Origin: CAZLRH01 sp964562015
GTDB taxonomy: Bacteria; Verrucomicrobiota; Verrucomicrobiia; Opitutales; JABDGR01
Direction of reading: 5' to 3'
Assembly: GCA_964562015.1 (NCBI GenBank)
Contig: CAZLRH010000009.1
Coordinates: forward strand, 105,803 to 169,802
Length of the DNA: 64,000 nucleotides
The position numbers were made by a program, and so were the translations under genes. The notes under the pieces are model-generated. The model made no database searches. It was given only the letters and a program-made list of their open reading frames with translations, and was not told where the DNA came from. The first letter of the stretch is position 1, and every line of letters begins with the position of its first letter. Shown piece by piece: positions 7,728 through 16,357 of the stretch.

Positions 7728-9914
7728 TTACGCCAGATCAATGGTGCGGGCCGCAGCCTCGCCGCTGAGGGCCGCGCCTTCGAGCGTCGCGGGCAGGCCG
7801 GTGTCCGTCCAGTCGCCGGCCAGGAAAAAATTCTTCCACGGCGTACGCGGGCCGGGGCGGAAGCCTTCGGCGGCGGGCGTGGCGGCGAAGGTCGCGTCCT
7901 TCGTCTTGATGACCAATTCGCGGCTGAATTTGGCCTCGCTGACCGCCGGGAAGAAACGCGCGAGCTCAGTGCGCAGCGCGGCCAAAATCTCGTCGCTCTT
8001 GCGATTGAGCCAGGTCTCGCCCGCGGCGCTCATTGTGACTGCGTAGAGAAATTCCTTGCCCTGTCTCTCGGTCGGCAAATGGTCCGAACGGTCGAAGACC
8101 CAATGGAAGGGTGAATCGAGCAGGCCCGCGAAGGGCACGTCGAACAAGGGCCGGTCGCACAGCAAATGGATATTCAAAATCCCCGCCGGCTTGAGTTCCT
8201 GAAGTTGCGTGCGCAAGGGCGCGTCTTCCGGCAGTACCGCCCGCAGCGCCATCCACGGCAGCGCGGAAATAAAATAATCCGCCGCGATGGTTTCGCCGCG
8301 TGAGGTTTCGGCCGACACCACTTTGCCGCCGGCAAAATTTAATTGGGAAAGTTGCGTGCCGTAATGCAAAGAACCTCCCGTGGCCGCCAGGAACCGCTCC
8401 GCCTCGGGCCGGAACAAGTCGCTCAACCCGACGCGGGAAAAGAAAATCGCCGAGTCTCCACGTTTCCCAAAAAGCGAGCGCCGCAAGGTTTCGTGCAGCA
8501 AGCGCGCGCTCGCGGTGGCGAGCGGTTCGTTCAACGCCGCGATGCAAAACGGTTCCCAGAGCGCGCGGATCGCCCCGGGTGTCTGGCCGTTTTCCTCCAG
8601 CCACGCCGCGGCGGTCTGATTCGCATTCGGCCGCCAGCCCCAGCGCATGAACAGGCCCAGTTTCAAAATGGCGGTGCGGTCTTCGACGTTGAGCGCGCCA
8701 AACCCGAGCAGCGCGGTCAGCAAGTGCAAGGGCGCAGGGAGTTCACCAGCTTGCATGCGCGACCGTTTCCCGCCGGGCTCAACATAGTCGACCGCCAACC
8801 CCGCCGCTTCGGCGAGACGGTCGCGCGTGCCTAATCGATCCAACAGGCGCAGAAATCCGTGGTAGCAACCCATGACGATATGCTGGCCATTATCCAACGT
8901 CAGTCCGCTAGGGGCGTCGCGCAAACTCGAGGCGCGGCCCCCCGGAAAAGTTTTCGCCTCGTAAACATCGACGGCAAAGCCCTGCTCGGCCAGTTGCATT
9001 GCCGCCGTGAGGCCCGCGACCCCCGCGCCAAAAACCGCCACGCGGCCCGGCTGCGCCAGTCGTTGGCCCGTCCGCCGCCGCGCGCCCAGCGTGCGGGCGA
9101 CCAGTTGAAATTTCCTGAATTTGCTCAAACGGACGCGTTGTTCCGTAAGCTGAAAATTTCCCGCCGCGATTTTTTCCAAAATATCCTCATAAAAGGCGGC
9201 CATGATCAACGCTGCCTGCAAGCGTGGCCGGTCCGCTTCGGGCAGCAAACGGCGGGCCTTGTGGAAATAATGTTTCGCGCGGAAATACTGGAGGCGAAAC
9301 AGCCGCGCGCACGCCGGCTGCGCATTCGGTTCTTCAAGGTCGCTCGCGGACACCCCGCAGGCGGTCATTTCGTCCTGCGGCAGGTAGATGCGCCCGTACA
9401 GGCGCTTGTCCTCCACCACGTCGCGCAAAATATTGGTCAACTGCAAGGCATAGCCGAGGTTTTCCGCAAATTCCGGGCAACGCGCATCACGGCAGCCGAA
9501 AATCTTGATGGACACCAGCCCCACTGCGGAGGCGACACCGTAGCAGTACTGGCGCAATTCCTCAAAATTCGCGTAGGTACGCGGCGCGATGTCGTGCGCC
9601 ACCCCGGCCACGATTTCATGCAAATCTTTCACCACGACGCCAAAACGTGCCACGACGGGCGCCAATTCCCGCGCCAGCGGCTGCGCGGGTGTCCGCCCAT
9701 TCGCGATGGCGTCGAGGTCCGTCCGCCACGCATTGAGCGCGGCCGTTTTGGCGGCGGCCGGCGTGGCCGGGTCGTCCGAAATATCGTCCACCTGCCGGCA
9801 AAAGTCATAAAAAACCGACATGGCCGCGCGTTCCTCCGGTTGCAACGAGAGGAAGGAAAAGGCGAGGTTGGACTGGCGTCGCGCCTCGACGGCGGTGGAC
9901 GGCACGGAAGACAT
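7728..9914 (-). CDS. hpnDE: Fused presqualene diphosphate synthase / hydroxysqualene dehydroxylase (HpnD-HpnE)
   Basis: The 728-residue protein joins two steps of the bacterial squalene route. Residues 1 to about 275 are a squalene/phytoene synthase domain of HpnD type with both aspartate-rich motifs, DDISDD at 43-48 and NILRDVVED at 161-169, expected to make presqualene diphosphate from two farnesyl diphosphates. From about residue 290 a flavin amine-oxidase/desaturase domain begins with VAVFGAGVAGLTAAM, the FAD-binding GxGxxG fold, and ends with FFLAGDWTDTGLPATLEGA, typical of HpnE. HpnE reduces hydroxysqualene to squalene. The two are usually separate genes, so this is a fusion with no sign of a frameshift. 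hpnC lies 72 bp upstream on the same strand. Confidence 0.93.
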   Translation of the reverse strand: MSSVPSTAVEARRQSNLAFSFLSLQPEERAAMSVFYDFCRQVDDISDDPATPAAAKTAALNAWRTDLDAIANGRTPAQPLARELAPVVARFGVVVKDLHEIVAGVAHDIAPRTYANFEELRQYCYGVASAVGLVSIKIFGCRDARCPEFAENLGYALQLTNILRDVVEDKRLYGRIYLPQDEMTACGVSASDLEEPNAQPACARLFRLQYFRAKHYFHKARRLLPEADRPRLQAALIMAAFYEDILEKIAAGNFQLTEQRVRLSKFRKFQLVARTLGARRRTGQRLAQPGRVAVFGAGVAGLTAAMQLAEQGFAVDVYEAKTFPGGRASSLRDAPSGLTLDNGQHIVMGCYHGFLRLLDRLGTRDRLAEAAGLAVDYVEPGGKRSRMQAGELPAPLHLLTALLGFGALNVEDRTAILKLGLFMRWGWRPNANQTAAAWLEENGQTPGAIRALWEPFCIAALNEPLATASARLLHETLRRSLFGKRGDSAIFFSRVGLSDLFRPEAERFLAATGGSLHYGTQLSQLNFAGGKVVSAETSRGETIAADYFISALPWMALRAVLPEDAPLRTQLQELKPAGILNIHLLCDRPLFDVPFAGLLDSPFHWVFDRSDHLPTERQGKEFLYAVTMSAAGETWLNRKSDEILAALRTELARFFPAVSEAKFSRELVIKTKDATFAATPAAEGFRPGPRTPWKNFFLAGDWTDTGLPATLEGAALSGEAAARTIDLA

Positions 9915-9924
9915 GAACGTGAAG

Positions 9925-9966
9925 AAAGGTGAAAAGTGTAAAGTAAAAGAGGGAAAAGAAAAGGGC
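9925..9966. repeat. Weak heptad-phased purine tract upstream of hpnDE
   Basis: Reading the plus strand, the tract divides into seven-base units such as AAAGGTG, AAAAGTG, TAAAGTA, AAAGAGG and GAAAAGA. It starts 11 bp upstream of the hpnDE ATG. The phasing is looser than in the copies at 15877 and 20695. Confidence 0.4.
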
Positions 9967-9986
9967 TGAAGCGGAACCCGCCCTTG

Positions 9987-10859
9987 CTACCGGCTAATCA
10001 ACGCTTTGAGCAGGATGCGCACTTTGTCGCCCTTGCCGACCTTGGGCCGCGCGCGCAACGTATCACAATCTTGGGCAATGACTTTGTCGAGAATGGCACT
10101 GCCGCCCAGCCACGTCACGCGGATTTCCAGGCTCAACGGAAAGGGCAGGGAGCGCGGCAGGGGCCGGCCTTGGGCAAACAGCCCGCGTGTGCGCTCGACC
10201 TGAAACCGCAGGCACGCCTTAAATCCCGCCGAGGCCGCGGGCGCCGCGAAGTCGGCCTCCGTCACCCCAAACCGCGACCAGTCCTCCTGGGGCACATACA
10301 CGCGTTGGTCCTTGCGCCAGTCCACCGCCACATCCTGCCAGAAATTGGCCAGTTGCAACGCCGTGCAAATCGCATCCGATTGCGCAAAGCGTTCCTCATC
10401 ACGAAAGCCGTGGAGCAAAAGCACCAGCCGGCCCACGGGATTCGCACTGCGCCGGCAATAATCGAGCACGCTCGCAAAGGTCGCATAGCGTTTCACCGTC
10501 ACGTCCTGGCTGAAGGCGGACACCAGGTCGGTGAACAGCGAAAGAGGTAATTGGTGCTCATAGCGGGTGTCGGCTAGTGCGGTAAAGATCCAGTCCCATT
10601 CCACCGGCACCGGTTGACTACGGTCGCTGGCGAGCAAGGCATTTTCGAACGCGCGCAACTGGTCCAGACGCTCCTGCGGCTGGCGGCGGTTCGGGCCTTC
10701 ATAATCCTCGTCCGCCATGTCATCCGCCGTCCGGGCGAAGGCATAAACTGCCGCGACTGCCGGTTGCAGGCGCCGGGGCACGAGCCGGGCCACCGGAAAG
10801 TTTTCATAGTGGTCCCGGGTCAGTTGCAGGCAGCGGGCATAGGCCTCGTCGAGTTGCAT
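9987..10859 (-). CDS. hpnC: Hydroxysqualene synthase HpnC
   Basis: This 290-residue squalene/phytoene synthase-family protein carries the first aspartate motif DDMADE at residues 46-51 and the second as NFWQDVAVD at 172-180. The FARTADDMADE and LQLANFWQDV sequences are characteristic of HpnC rather than HpnD. HpnC converts presqualene diphosphate to hydroxysqualene, the substrate of HpnE. It lies upstream of fused hpnDE on the minus strand with a 72-bp gap, so the two genes supply a complete farnesyl-diphosphate-to-squalene route. No squalene-hopene cyclase gene is in the window. Confidence 0.93.
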   Translation of the reverse strand: MQLDEAYARCLQLTRDHYENFPVARLVPRRLQPAVAAVYAFARTADDMADEDYEGPNRRQPQERLDQLRAFENALLASDRSQPVPVEWDWIFTALADTRYEHQLPLSLFTDLVSAFSQDVTVKRYATFASVLDYCRRSANPVGRLVLLLHGFRDEERFAQSDAICTALQLANFWQDVAVDWRKDQRVYVPQEDWSRFGVTEADFAAPAASAGFKACLRFQVERTRGLFAQGRPLPRSLPFPLSLEIRVTWLGGSAILDKVIAQDCDTLRARPKVGKGDKVRILLKALISR

Positions 10860-11042
10860 GGGTGGCGGCGGGGGTCGTTTGTAGAGAGGCGCGGGCGCGG
10901 TGACGAGTAATGAATGCAGTTCGCGGCGGACGGGTTAACGGCATGGGGGAAAACCCGTATTTGGCCTGCTGACCGTGCATTTAACCTTGTCCGTGGCCCA
11001 GGTTACGAGTAGGCAACAGGGTTTACCCATCGGGAGTCAACC
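10860..11042. promoter_or_regulatory. Divergent control region between hpnC and the DevBCA-type exporter
   Basis: The 183-bp region lies between divergent hpnC and devB-like starts and must hold both promoters, although no strong hexamer pair is obvious. GGGAG at 11032-11036 lies six bases before the GTG start at 11043 and supports that start. Confidence 0.45.
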
Positions 11043-12389
11043 GTGCCCATTTTCTTTTCTCAACGGAATGCCGCCAAGCTGGGGTTGGTGGCGCTGGTTT
11101 TGGCCTGGCCGATGACCCTCTGGGGCCCGGCAAATCCAAACCCGAACTTCCAGCAGGGCCCCACCAATCCGTTCATTTTTGACGGGGCCAAGGCCGACGG
11201 TCGTCTGGTGCCGGAAGGTGGCGTCGTTCATATCGCCGCCCCCGCCGGAATGCAGGGTCCGGCCATTGTCGCCAAGTTGCTGGTCAAGACCGACGATTGG
11301 GTCGAGGCTGGCCAGCTTTTGGCGGTGCTGAATACCCAGCCTTTATTGGAGGCGCAGTACAACGTGGCCTTGGGCGAGCAAGCCGCCGCCACCTCCGCCC
11401 TCGTCCAGACCAAGGCCGCTGAAACCCGGGTCAATGCCGAGATGCAAATGCAGTTGGCGGATTTTGAGGCCCGCGCGGCGCTTGCCGATGCCAACGCCCA
11501 CAAGGCCGCCGAAAGCAGCCGCCTTGCCCTCGAATCCGCCCAACGCGACCAAGCCGCCGCGCAAACTGCCCTCGCGGCCGGTCAGCGCTTGGAGCCGGTG
11601 GTCATTGCCAATGCCACCGCCGCCATCGGGGTCGTGCAAGTGCAGGTCGACATCATTCCCAAAGGCCGGGATGAACATAAAGTGGCAGCAGCCCAACTCG
11701 AGCAAGCCAAGGCCGGCGCCGACCGTGCCAAACTGGAAATGGCCGGGCAGATCGAGCAATTGCAGGCGCAGGCGGATTTGGCTGCTCTGCGCTTGAAACA
11801 GGCCCAGGCTAATTTGATTTTGGAACCTGCGCCCAGCGATGCCTCCCTGCTTGCGCCCGTGCAAATCGAGGCCCGCTCAGCCAAGGCCGCCTTTGATTTG
11901 GAGCATATTTTAGTGGATGCCGCCAAAGCCGAGCAGGCCGCCAATGTCGCGGGCGCCCAAGGTCGTCTGGCCGCGGCGGACACCGCCGTCGCCCTGGCCA
12001 AGGCCCAATTGGCGCTGGCGGAAATTCACGCGCCGTCGGCTGGGCGCGTCCTCGTCGTGCGCGCCAAGCCGGGTGAGGCCGTGGGTCCCGCCGGCATTTT
12101 GGATTTGGGCGACACGCGGACGATGTACGTGGATGCGGAAGTGCCTTACAGCGATATCCGGGGCGTGCGCATCGGCCAGCCCGCGCTGGTCTCGGGTGAC
12201 GCCTTTCCCGAAAACCTCAAGGGCAAGGTCGTGGCCGTCAACGCCATCATTGGCAACAGCACCATCACGAGCACCGACGTGCTGAAATTTTCCACCGATG
12301 CCGTGGTCCTGGTCCGGGTGATGCTCGACAATCCCAGCCAGGTTTCCAATCTCGTCAACGGCCAGGTCACGGTGCAAATTAATCCATGA
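11043..12389 (+). CDS. HlyD/DevB-type membrane fusion protein of an ABC exporter
   Basis: The 448-residue protein starts with GTG, preceded by a good GGGAG ribosome site. One N-terminal hydrophobic segment (residues 13-28) anchors it. A biotinyl-lipoyl-like half follows (GVVHIAAPAGMQGPAIVAKL, then DDWVEAGQLLAVLN), then a long alanine- and glutamine-rich coiled-coil hairpin of about 200 residues, then the second lipoyl half (IHAPSAGRVLVVRAKPGEAV) and a beta-barrel region. In the DevBCA family this adaptor links the inner-membrane transporter to an outer-membrane channel. It overlaps the permease gene by 4 bp (ATGA). Cyanobacterial relatives export glycolipids; the cargo here is unknown. Confidence 0.88.
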   Translation: MPIFFSQRNAAKLGLVALVLAWPMTLWGPANPNPNFQQGPTNPFIFDGAKADGRLVPEGGVVHIAAPAGMQGPAIVAKLLVKTDDWVEAGQLLAVLNTQPLLEAQYNVALGEQAAATSALVQTKAAETRVNAEMQMQLADFEARAALADANAHKAAESSRLALESAQRDQAAAQTALAAGQRLEPVVIANATAAIGVVQVQVDIIPKGRDEHKVAAAQLEQAKAGADRAKLEMAGQIEQLQAQADLAALRLKQAQANLILEPAPSDASLLAPVQIEARSAKAAFDLEHILVDAAKAEQAANVAGAQGRLAAADTAVALAKAQLALAEIHAPSAGRVLVVRAKPGEAVGPAGILDLGDTRTMYVDAEVPYSDIRGVRIGQPALVSGDAFPENLKGKVVAVNAIIGNSTITSTDVLKFSTDAVVLVRVMLDNPSQVSNLVNGQVTVQINP

Positions 12390-13591
12390 TGCGGGCGGCG
12401 CGGCGTGTCGGAGTCCTGTTGCGCGAACGGTTTTTTCCGCTCGGCATTCCCCTCGCATGGCGGCAACTGGTGGCCGAAAAAAAACGTTTCGCCGCCGCGG
12501 TGGCCGGCATCACTTTTGCCGTGACCATGATGCTGTACCAGATGGGCCTCGAGTCCGCGTTGTTTGACCAGGTGGTCGCGCCCCTGCTGCAAATGAACGG
12601 CGATATTGTGCTCATCAGCCCCCAGTACGAATATTTCGGCATCAGCCGCGAATTCCCGCAGACGCGCCTCACCCAGGCCTCCTCCCTGCCCGAGGTGTTC
12701 GACACCGCGGCGTTGTTGCAGGGCACGCTGCCGTTTAAAAATCCGCAAACGGGCCGTGACCGCGACATCTTCGTCATGGCGTTCAACCCGTCCGATTATC
12801 CGTTTACCAATCCGGACATCGTGAACCACCAGGCGCTGTTGAAGCGGGACCGCATGGTGTTGTTCGACACCCTGTCCCGCGCCGATTACGGACCTATTGG
12901 CGAACTCTTTGCGCAAAAAGGCGAAGTCACCACGGAGATCGCGGGCAAGAGCGCGAAGGTCGTTGGCGTCTTCGAAATGGGCCCGACGTTCGCCGCCGAC
13001 GGCAACCTGCTCATGGGGCGCGACGCCTTTCTTGCCCTCTGGCCGAGCGCTCGCGAAAATCAGATCAGCATCGGCTTGTTGCAACTAAAGCCCGGCGCCG
13101 ACCCCAACGCCGTCGCGCAGAAATTGCGCACCAAGCTCACCGCCGGCGACGTGGACGTGTACACGCGCGACGAATTCATCCAGAAGGAAAAAACATACTG
13201 GTCCCAGCGCACACCCATCGGCTTCGTCATCGGCGCATCGCTGCTGGTCTCGCTGATTGTCGGCGCCGTCATCGTTTACCAGATTTTGTACACCGACGTG
13301 ACGGACCACCTGCACGAGTACGCCACGCTGAAATCCATCGGCTTCACCGACGGCTTTTTCGTCAAGCTCGTGCTCCAGGAATCGCTCATCCTTTCCATCC
13401 TCGGCTTCGTGCCGGGCACCGGCCTCGCGGCCCTGCTGTATTGGCTGACGCAGACGCTCGGCCACATGCCGACGAAGCTCTATGCCATCAATGTGCTGGG
13501 CGTTTTCGGCCTCTCCTTGATGATGTGCCTGCTGGCCGGCGGCCTGGCCACCCGCAAGCTCCGCCAGGCGAACCCCGCCGATATTTTTTAA
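12386..13591 (+). CDS. DevC-type ABC transporter permease (FtsX-like)
   Basis: The 401-residue protein has the FtsX/MacB topology: one N-terminal membrane helix (about residues 34-52), a periplasmic domain of about 200 residues, and three C-terminal helices starting near VIGASLLVSLIVGAVIVY. The segment YATLKSIGF after the second helix is typical of DevC/FtsX permeases. Its start overlaps the adaptor gene and its stop is 4 bp before the ATPase gene, so the three form one transcription unit. Confidence 0.9.
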   Translation: MMRAARRVGVLLRERFFPLGIPLAWRQLVAEKKRFAAAVAGITFAVTMMLYQMGLESALFDQVVAPLLQMNGDIVLISPQYEYFGISREFPQTRLTQASSLPEVFDTAALLQGTLPFKNPQTGRDRDIFVMAFNPSDYPFTNPDIVNHQALLKRDRMVLFDTLSRADYGPIGELFAQKGEVTTEIAGKSAKVVGVFEMGPTFAADGNLLMGRDAFLALWPSARENQISIGLLQLKPGADPNAVAQKLRTKLTAGDVDVYTRDEFIQKEKTYWSQRTPIGFVIGASLLVSLIVGAVIVYQILYTDVTDHLHEYATLKSIGFTDGFFVKLVLQESLILSILGFVPGTGLAALLYWLTQTLGHMPTKLYAINVLGVFGLSLMMCLLAGGLATRKLRQANPADIF

Positions 13592-13595
13592 TCCC

Positions 13596-14285
13596 ATGCC
13601 TGCCGACGCCATCATCCGCGTGCGCGACTTGCACCACTCCTTCACTGAAGGGATGGCGGCCAAGGAGGTCCTGCATGGCATCGACGCCGATTTTGCGCGC
13701 GGGGAAATCTGCCTCATCATGGGCCCTTCCGGCTCGGGCAAGACCACGCTGTTAAAACTCATTGGCGGCCAGCGCGGCCTGCAAAAAGGCAGCATCGTCG
13801 TGGACGGCCGCGAACTCGCCGGCGCGAAGCAGCGCGACCTCGTCGCCGTGCGGCGCAAGATTGGTTTCATCTTCCAAGGCCACCACCTGCTCGATGCGCT
13901 CACGGTCTGCCAAAATGTGCAGATGCCGTTGAGTTTTGACCCCGCGCAAACGGGCGCCACCTCGCGCGCCGCCGCGCTCGAGATGCTCCGCCGCGTGGGG
14001 CTGGAGGATCATGCCGAGAAAAAACCCGAGCACCTTTCCGGCGGCCAGAAGCAGCGTGTGGCCATCGCCCGTGCCTTGATTCACAAGCCCTCCATTATTC
14101 TGGCGGACGAACCGACCGCCTCGCTCGATAAAAAAACGGGCCGCGAAGTCGTGGATCTCCTCCAGCACCTCGCCAAGGAAGTCGGCTGCACCATTGTGTT
14201 AGTCACCCACGACAGCCGCATCATGGACGTCGCCGACCGCCTCATCCACCTCGAGGACGGCCGCCTGGCCGCGCTGGAGGGTTAA
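13596..14285 (+). CDS. DevA-type ABC transporter ATP-binding protein
   Basis: The 229-residue ATPase is complete: Walker A GPSGSGKTT at residues 43-51, Q-loop FIFQGHHLLD, signature LSGGQKQR at 147-154, Walker B IILADE at 167-172, and the switch histidine in VLVTHDSR. It belongs to the LolD/MacB/DevA group of small ATPases that power FtsX-like permeases by mechanotransmission. It is the last gene of the exporter operon and is followed by an inverted repeat that separates it from convergent ispD. Confidence 0.95.
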   Translation: MPADAIIRVRDLHHSFTEGMAAKEVLHGIDADFARGEICLIMGPSGSGKTTLLKLIGGQRGLQKGSIVVDGRELAGAKQRDLVAVRRKIGFIFQGHHLLDALTVCQNVQMPLSFDPAQTGATSRAAALEMLRRVGLEDHAEKKPEHLSGGQKQRVAIARALIHKPSIILADEPTASLDKKTGREVVDLLQHLAKEVGCTIVLVTHDSRIMDVADRLIHLEDGRLAALEG

Positions 14286-14309
14286 GCGGCATCTTGAAAT
14301 CCGGAACCG

Positions 14310-14396
14310 GAGTTTTGACAGAATTTACAAAATTTCCAGAATTGAAATCCCGGTTTGGTTTGAATTTTTTCAATTCTGTTAATTCTGTCCAAACTC
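14310..14396. repeat. Two-level inverted repeat between convergent devA-like gene and ispD; possible bidirectional terminator
   Basis: Outer arms GAGTTTTGACAGAATT (14310-14325) and AATTCTGTCCAAACTC (14381-14396) pair with one mismatch. Inner arms CAGAATTGAAA (14337-14347) and TTTCAATTCTG (14368-14378) pair perfectly. The AT-rich loop and position between two stop codons fit a bidirectional terminator. The arm also shows nine-base internal repetition (ACAGAATTT, ACAAAATTT, CCAGAATTG). Confidence 0.6.
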
Positions 14397-14428
14397 TTTC
14401 AGAAACGGGACAGACGGTGGCTCCTCTA

Positions 14429-15142
14429 CTAACCTTTTGTTCGCCCCAGCAGCAACTCCACCCACGCAAAATCCTCCGGGTGTGTGAGCTTCGGGTTGGG
14501 GGAGGGGTTTTCCACGATGGTTACGGGGTGGCCGAGTGCCGTGACAGCGGCCACGTCATCGGTCACACGGAGCTTTTTTGCGCGAACTTTTTCGTAGGCT
14601 CGCAAAATCAATTCCCGCGCGAAGGCCTGGGGCGTTTCCATCGCCCACAGCGTTTCGCGGCGCAGGTCGCGTAGCTTTTGTCGCTCCAGCTTTTTTTCGG
14701 CGCGCACTTGCTTGATGGTGTCTGTTACCCGATGCGCGAGCACCGCCGCCTGGTCCTTTTGCACTGCCGCCAGCAACGTTTGCAGCACGGCGGGCGTGAT
14801 CAGTGGCCGCGCGCAATCGTGGATAAACACACAGTCCACCTTCGTCGATAATTTGCGCACGCCGTTGTAAACCGAATCCTGCCGTTCCGCTCCGCCGCGC
14901 ACGTAGAGCGCTTTCGCATTTTTTCCACGCGCGACTTGGGCAAACAGCTTTGCAATCGCCCGCTGCTGTTCGGTGTCGCGCACGACAAAGACAAATTGAT
15001 CGACAATCCCCGCCGCGAGAAAGGCTTGAATCGAATACGCCAGCGCCGGGCGGCCCGCGAGCGGGGCCAGCACTTTGTCGGCCACCGCGCCTTGCATGCG
15101 GGTGGCGCGTCCGGCGCAGAGCATCACGGCGGCGTGGGCCAT
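14429..15142 (-). CDS. ispD: 2-C-methyl-D-erythritol 4-phosphate cytidylyltransferase
   Basis: The 237-residue protein transfers CMP to methylerythritol phosphate in the non-mevalonate isoprenoid pathway. Matching family blocks are the N-terminal nucleotide-binding loop (LCAGRATRMQGAVADK), DSVYNGV, HDCARPLITP and TDDVAAVTALG near the C-terminus, followed by NPKLTHPEDF. The loop is slightly unusual: the family normally has a tighter AAGxGxRM pattern. I place the start at the ATG at 15142; an in-frame GTG at 15166 would overlap pyrF. It is 11 bp downstream of pyrF, so they are co-transcribed. Confidence 0.9.
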   Translation of the reverse strand: MAHAAVMLCAGRATRMQGAVADKVLAPLAGRPALAYSIQAFLAAGIVDQFVFVVRDTEQQRAIAKLFAQVARGKNAKALYVRGGAERQDSVYNGVRKLSTKVDCVFIHDCARPLITPAVLQTLLAAVQKDQAAVLAHRVTDTIKQVRAEKKLERQKLRDLRRETLWAMETPQAFARELILRAYEKVRAKKLRVTDDVAAVTALGHPVTIVENPSPNPKLTHPEDFAWVELLLGRTKG

Positions 15143-15153
15143 CGGCAAATTTT

Positions 15154-15864
15154 TTAGGAATTGCACGCGCCGTGCAAGGTGGCGTGCAGCGCGGCCAGGG
15201 CGGCGCGGGGATCGGCGGCCTGCAACAGCGGCCGGCCCACCACGAGCAAATCAGCGCCCGCGGCGGCGGCGGCGGCGGGCGTGAGCGAGCGTTTCTGATC
15301 GCCGGGGTCTGAGCCCGGCGGGCGAATGCCGGGCGTGACGAGCAGGGGCGTGGGGCCGAAACGCGCGCGCAACGCGGGCAACTCTTCCGGCGAGCACACC
15401 AGGCCTGGAATGCCGGTGTCGAGGGCCAGCGCGGCCAGACGCTCGACCTGGCTGGCCGGCGTGGCGGGAACACCCGTGGCCACCAGCGCTTGCGCATCCA
15501 GTGAAGTCAGGACCGTCACCGCGAGCAGGCGCAAATTCGGCGACGTTTCCGCCGCGGCCATCACCGCCTGCCGCAGCATTTCCGGCCCGCCCGCGGCGTG
15601 CACCGTCAGTAACTCGCACGGCCGGTCGCGCAGACTCCGAATGGCCGAGGCCACGGTGTGCGGGATGTCATGCAATTTGAGATCAAGAAAAATGCGATGG
15701 CCACGCCGGGCGACCACGTCGAGCAGTGCGGGCCCTTCGCGCACAAATAGCTGCAGGCCGATTTTGACCCATTTCAGATTCGGGCCAATCCGGTCCAGAA
15801 AAGCTTCGGCCTCGACGCGCGAGGGCACGTCGAGGGCCAGGACGATTTCGCAGGGAGAACGCAT
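15154..15864 (-). CDS. pyrF: Orotidine 5'-phosphate decarboxylase
   Basis: The 236-residue TIM-barrel enzyme makes UMP from OMP in pyrimidine synthesis. The start VLALDVPS and the catalytic DLKLHDIPHT (Asp61, Lys63, Asp66) are diagnostic, and TPGIRPPGSDPGDQKR plus LLVVGRPLL form the phosphate-binding end. The length matches short bacterial PyrF. It is the first gene of a minus-strand pair with ispD. A heptad-phased GAA tract sits just upstream of its ATG. Confidence 0.97.
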   Translation of the reverse strand: MRSPCEIVLALDVPSRVEAEAFLDRIGPNLKWVKIGLQLFVREGPALLDVVARRGHRIFLDLKLHDIPHTVASAIRSLRDRPCELLTVHAAGGPEMLRQAVMAAAETSPNLRLLAVTVLTSLDAQALVATGVPATPASQVERLAALALDTGIPGLVCSPEELPALRARFGPTPLLVTPGIRPPGSDPGDQKRSLTPAAAAAAGADLLVVGRPLLQAADPRAALAALHATLHGACNS

Positions 15865-15876
15865 GCGGGAAAGTTA

Positions 15877-15907
15877 GAAGTCGGAATGCAGAATGCAGAA
15901 GTCTGAA
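15877..15907. repeat. Heptad-phased GAA tract upstream of pyrF
   Basis: On the plus strand GAA occurs at 15877, 15884, 15891, 15898 and 15905, exactly every seven bases (TTC units on the coding strand). The tract ends 13 bp from the pyrF ATG. It resembles the longer tract at 20695. Confidence 0.75.
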
Positions 15908-15980
15908 GCAAATACGCAAAGGAAAAAACTTGGGCCAGTAACGGAGCATGGATATTCTTTGCCTCACCCGGAGGAAACTC

Positions 15981-16009
15981 TTGACGGGGCCGGGTGGGCG
16001 CGCTTAAAT
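15981..16009 (+). promoter_or_regulatory. Sigma-70 promoter for tRNA-Ala
   Basis: TTGACG at 15981-15986 and TTAAAT at 16004-16009 are separated by 17 bp, the optimal spacing. The predicted transcription start is about 14 bases before the tRNA. The spacer is GC-rich, as in many stable RNA promoters. Confidence 0.6.
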
Positions 16010-16029
16010 CAACGTTTCCGCAGTCGACT

Positions 16030-16105
16030 GGGGTCGTAGCTCAGTTGGAAGAGCGCCACAATGGCATTGTGGAGGTCGTGGGTTCGAGCCCCATCGGCTC
16101 CACCA
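16030..16105 (+). tRNA. tRNA-Ala (anticodon GGC)
   Basis: The 76-nt gene folds as a complete cloverleaf. The acceptor arm GGGGTCG pairs with CGGCTCC with two wobbles. The D arm is GCTC/GAGC, the anticodon stem CCACA/TGTGG encloses loop ATGGCAT with anticodon GGC, and the T arm carries TTCGAGC. The CCA end is encoded (ACCA at 16102-16105). Confidence 0.95.
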
Positions 16106-16357
16106 GTCGCATGATAAAAAAGACGGAGGGAAAGACGGAAGCTGGACGTAAGGGGCGGTTAACCCCACCGGCTTTGTTGCCAAAGTCGTCTTTGTTTTCC
16201 GGGAAAGTGGCGCCTCCTTGTTTTACCGCTTGCCTTGCCGGGCGCACCGCGCTTTTTTAAGCGGTTCCGGCGCAAGAATTGCTGCGTCTTGCACCATAAC
16301 GCGCGCCGGAGCGGTGCGACCATCGCATTTTCGTCCATCCTAACACTGCATTCCACC
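16106..16357. other. Leader region of gapA
   Basis: The 252-bp gap between tRNA-Ala and gapA has no supported reading frame. It contains a short GC-rich hairpin around an AT tract (ACCGC, then GCGGT, near 16245-16265). The gapA promoter probably lies here, but no clear hexamer pair was found. Confidence 0.35.
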
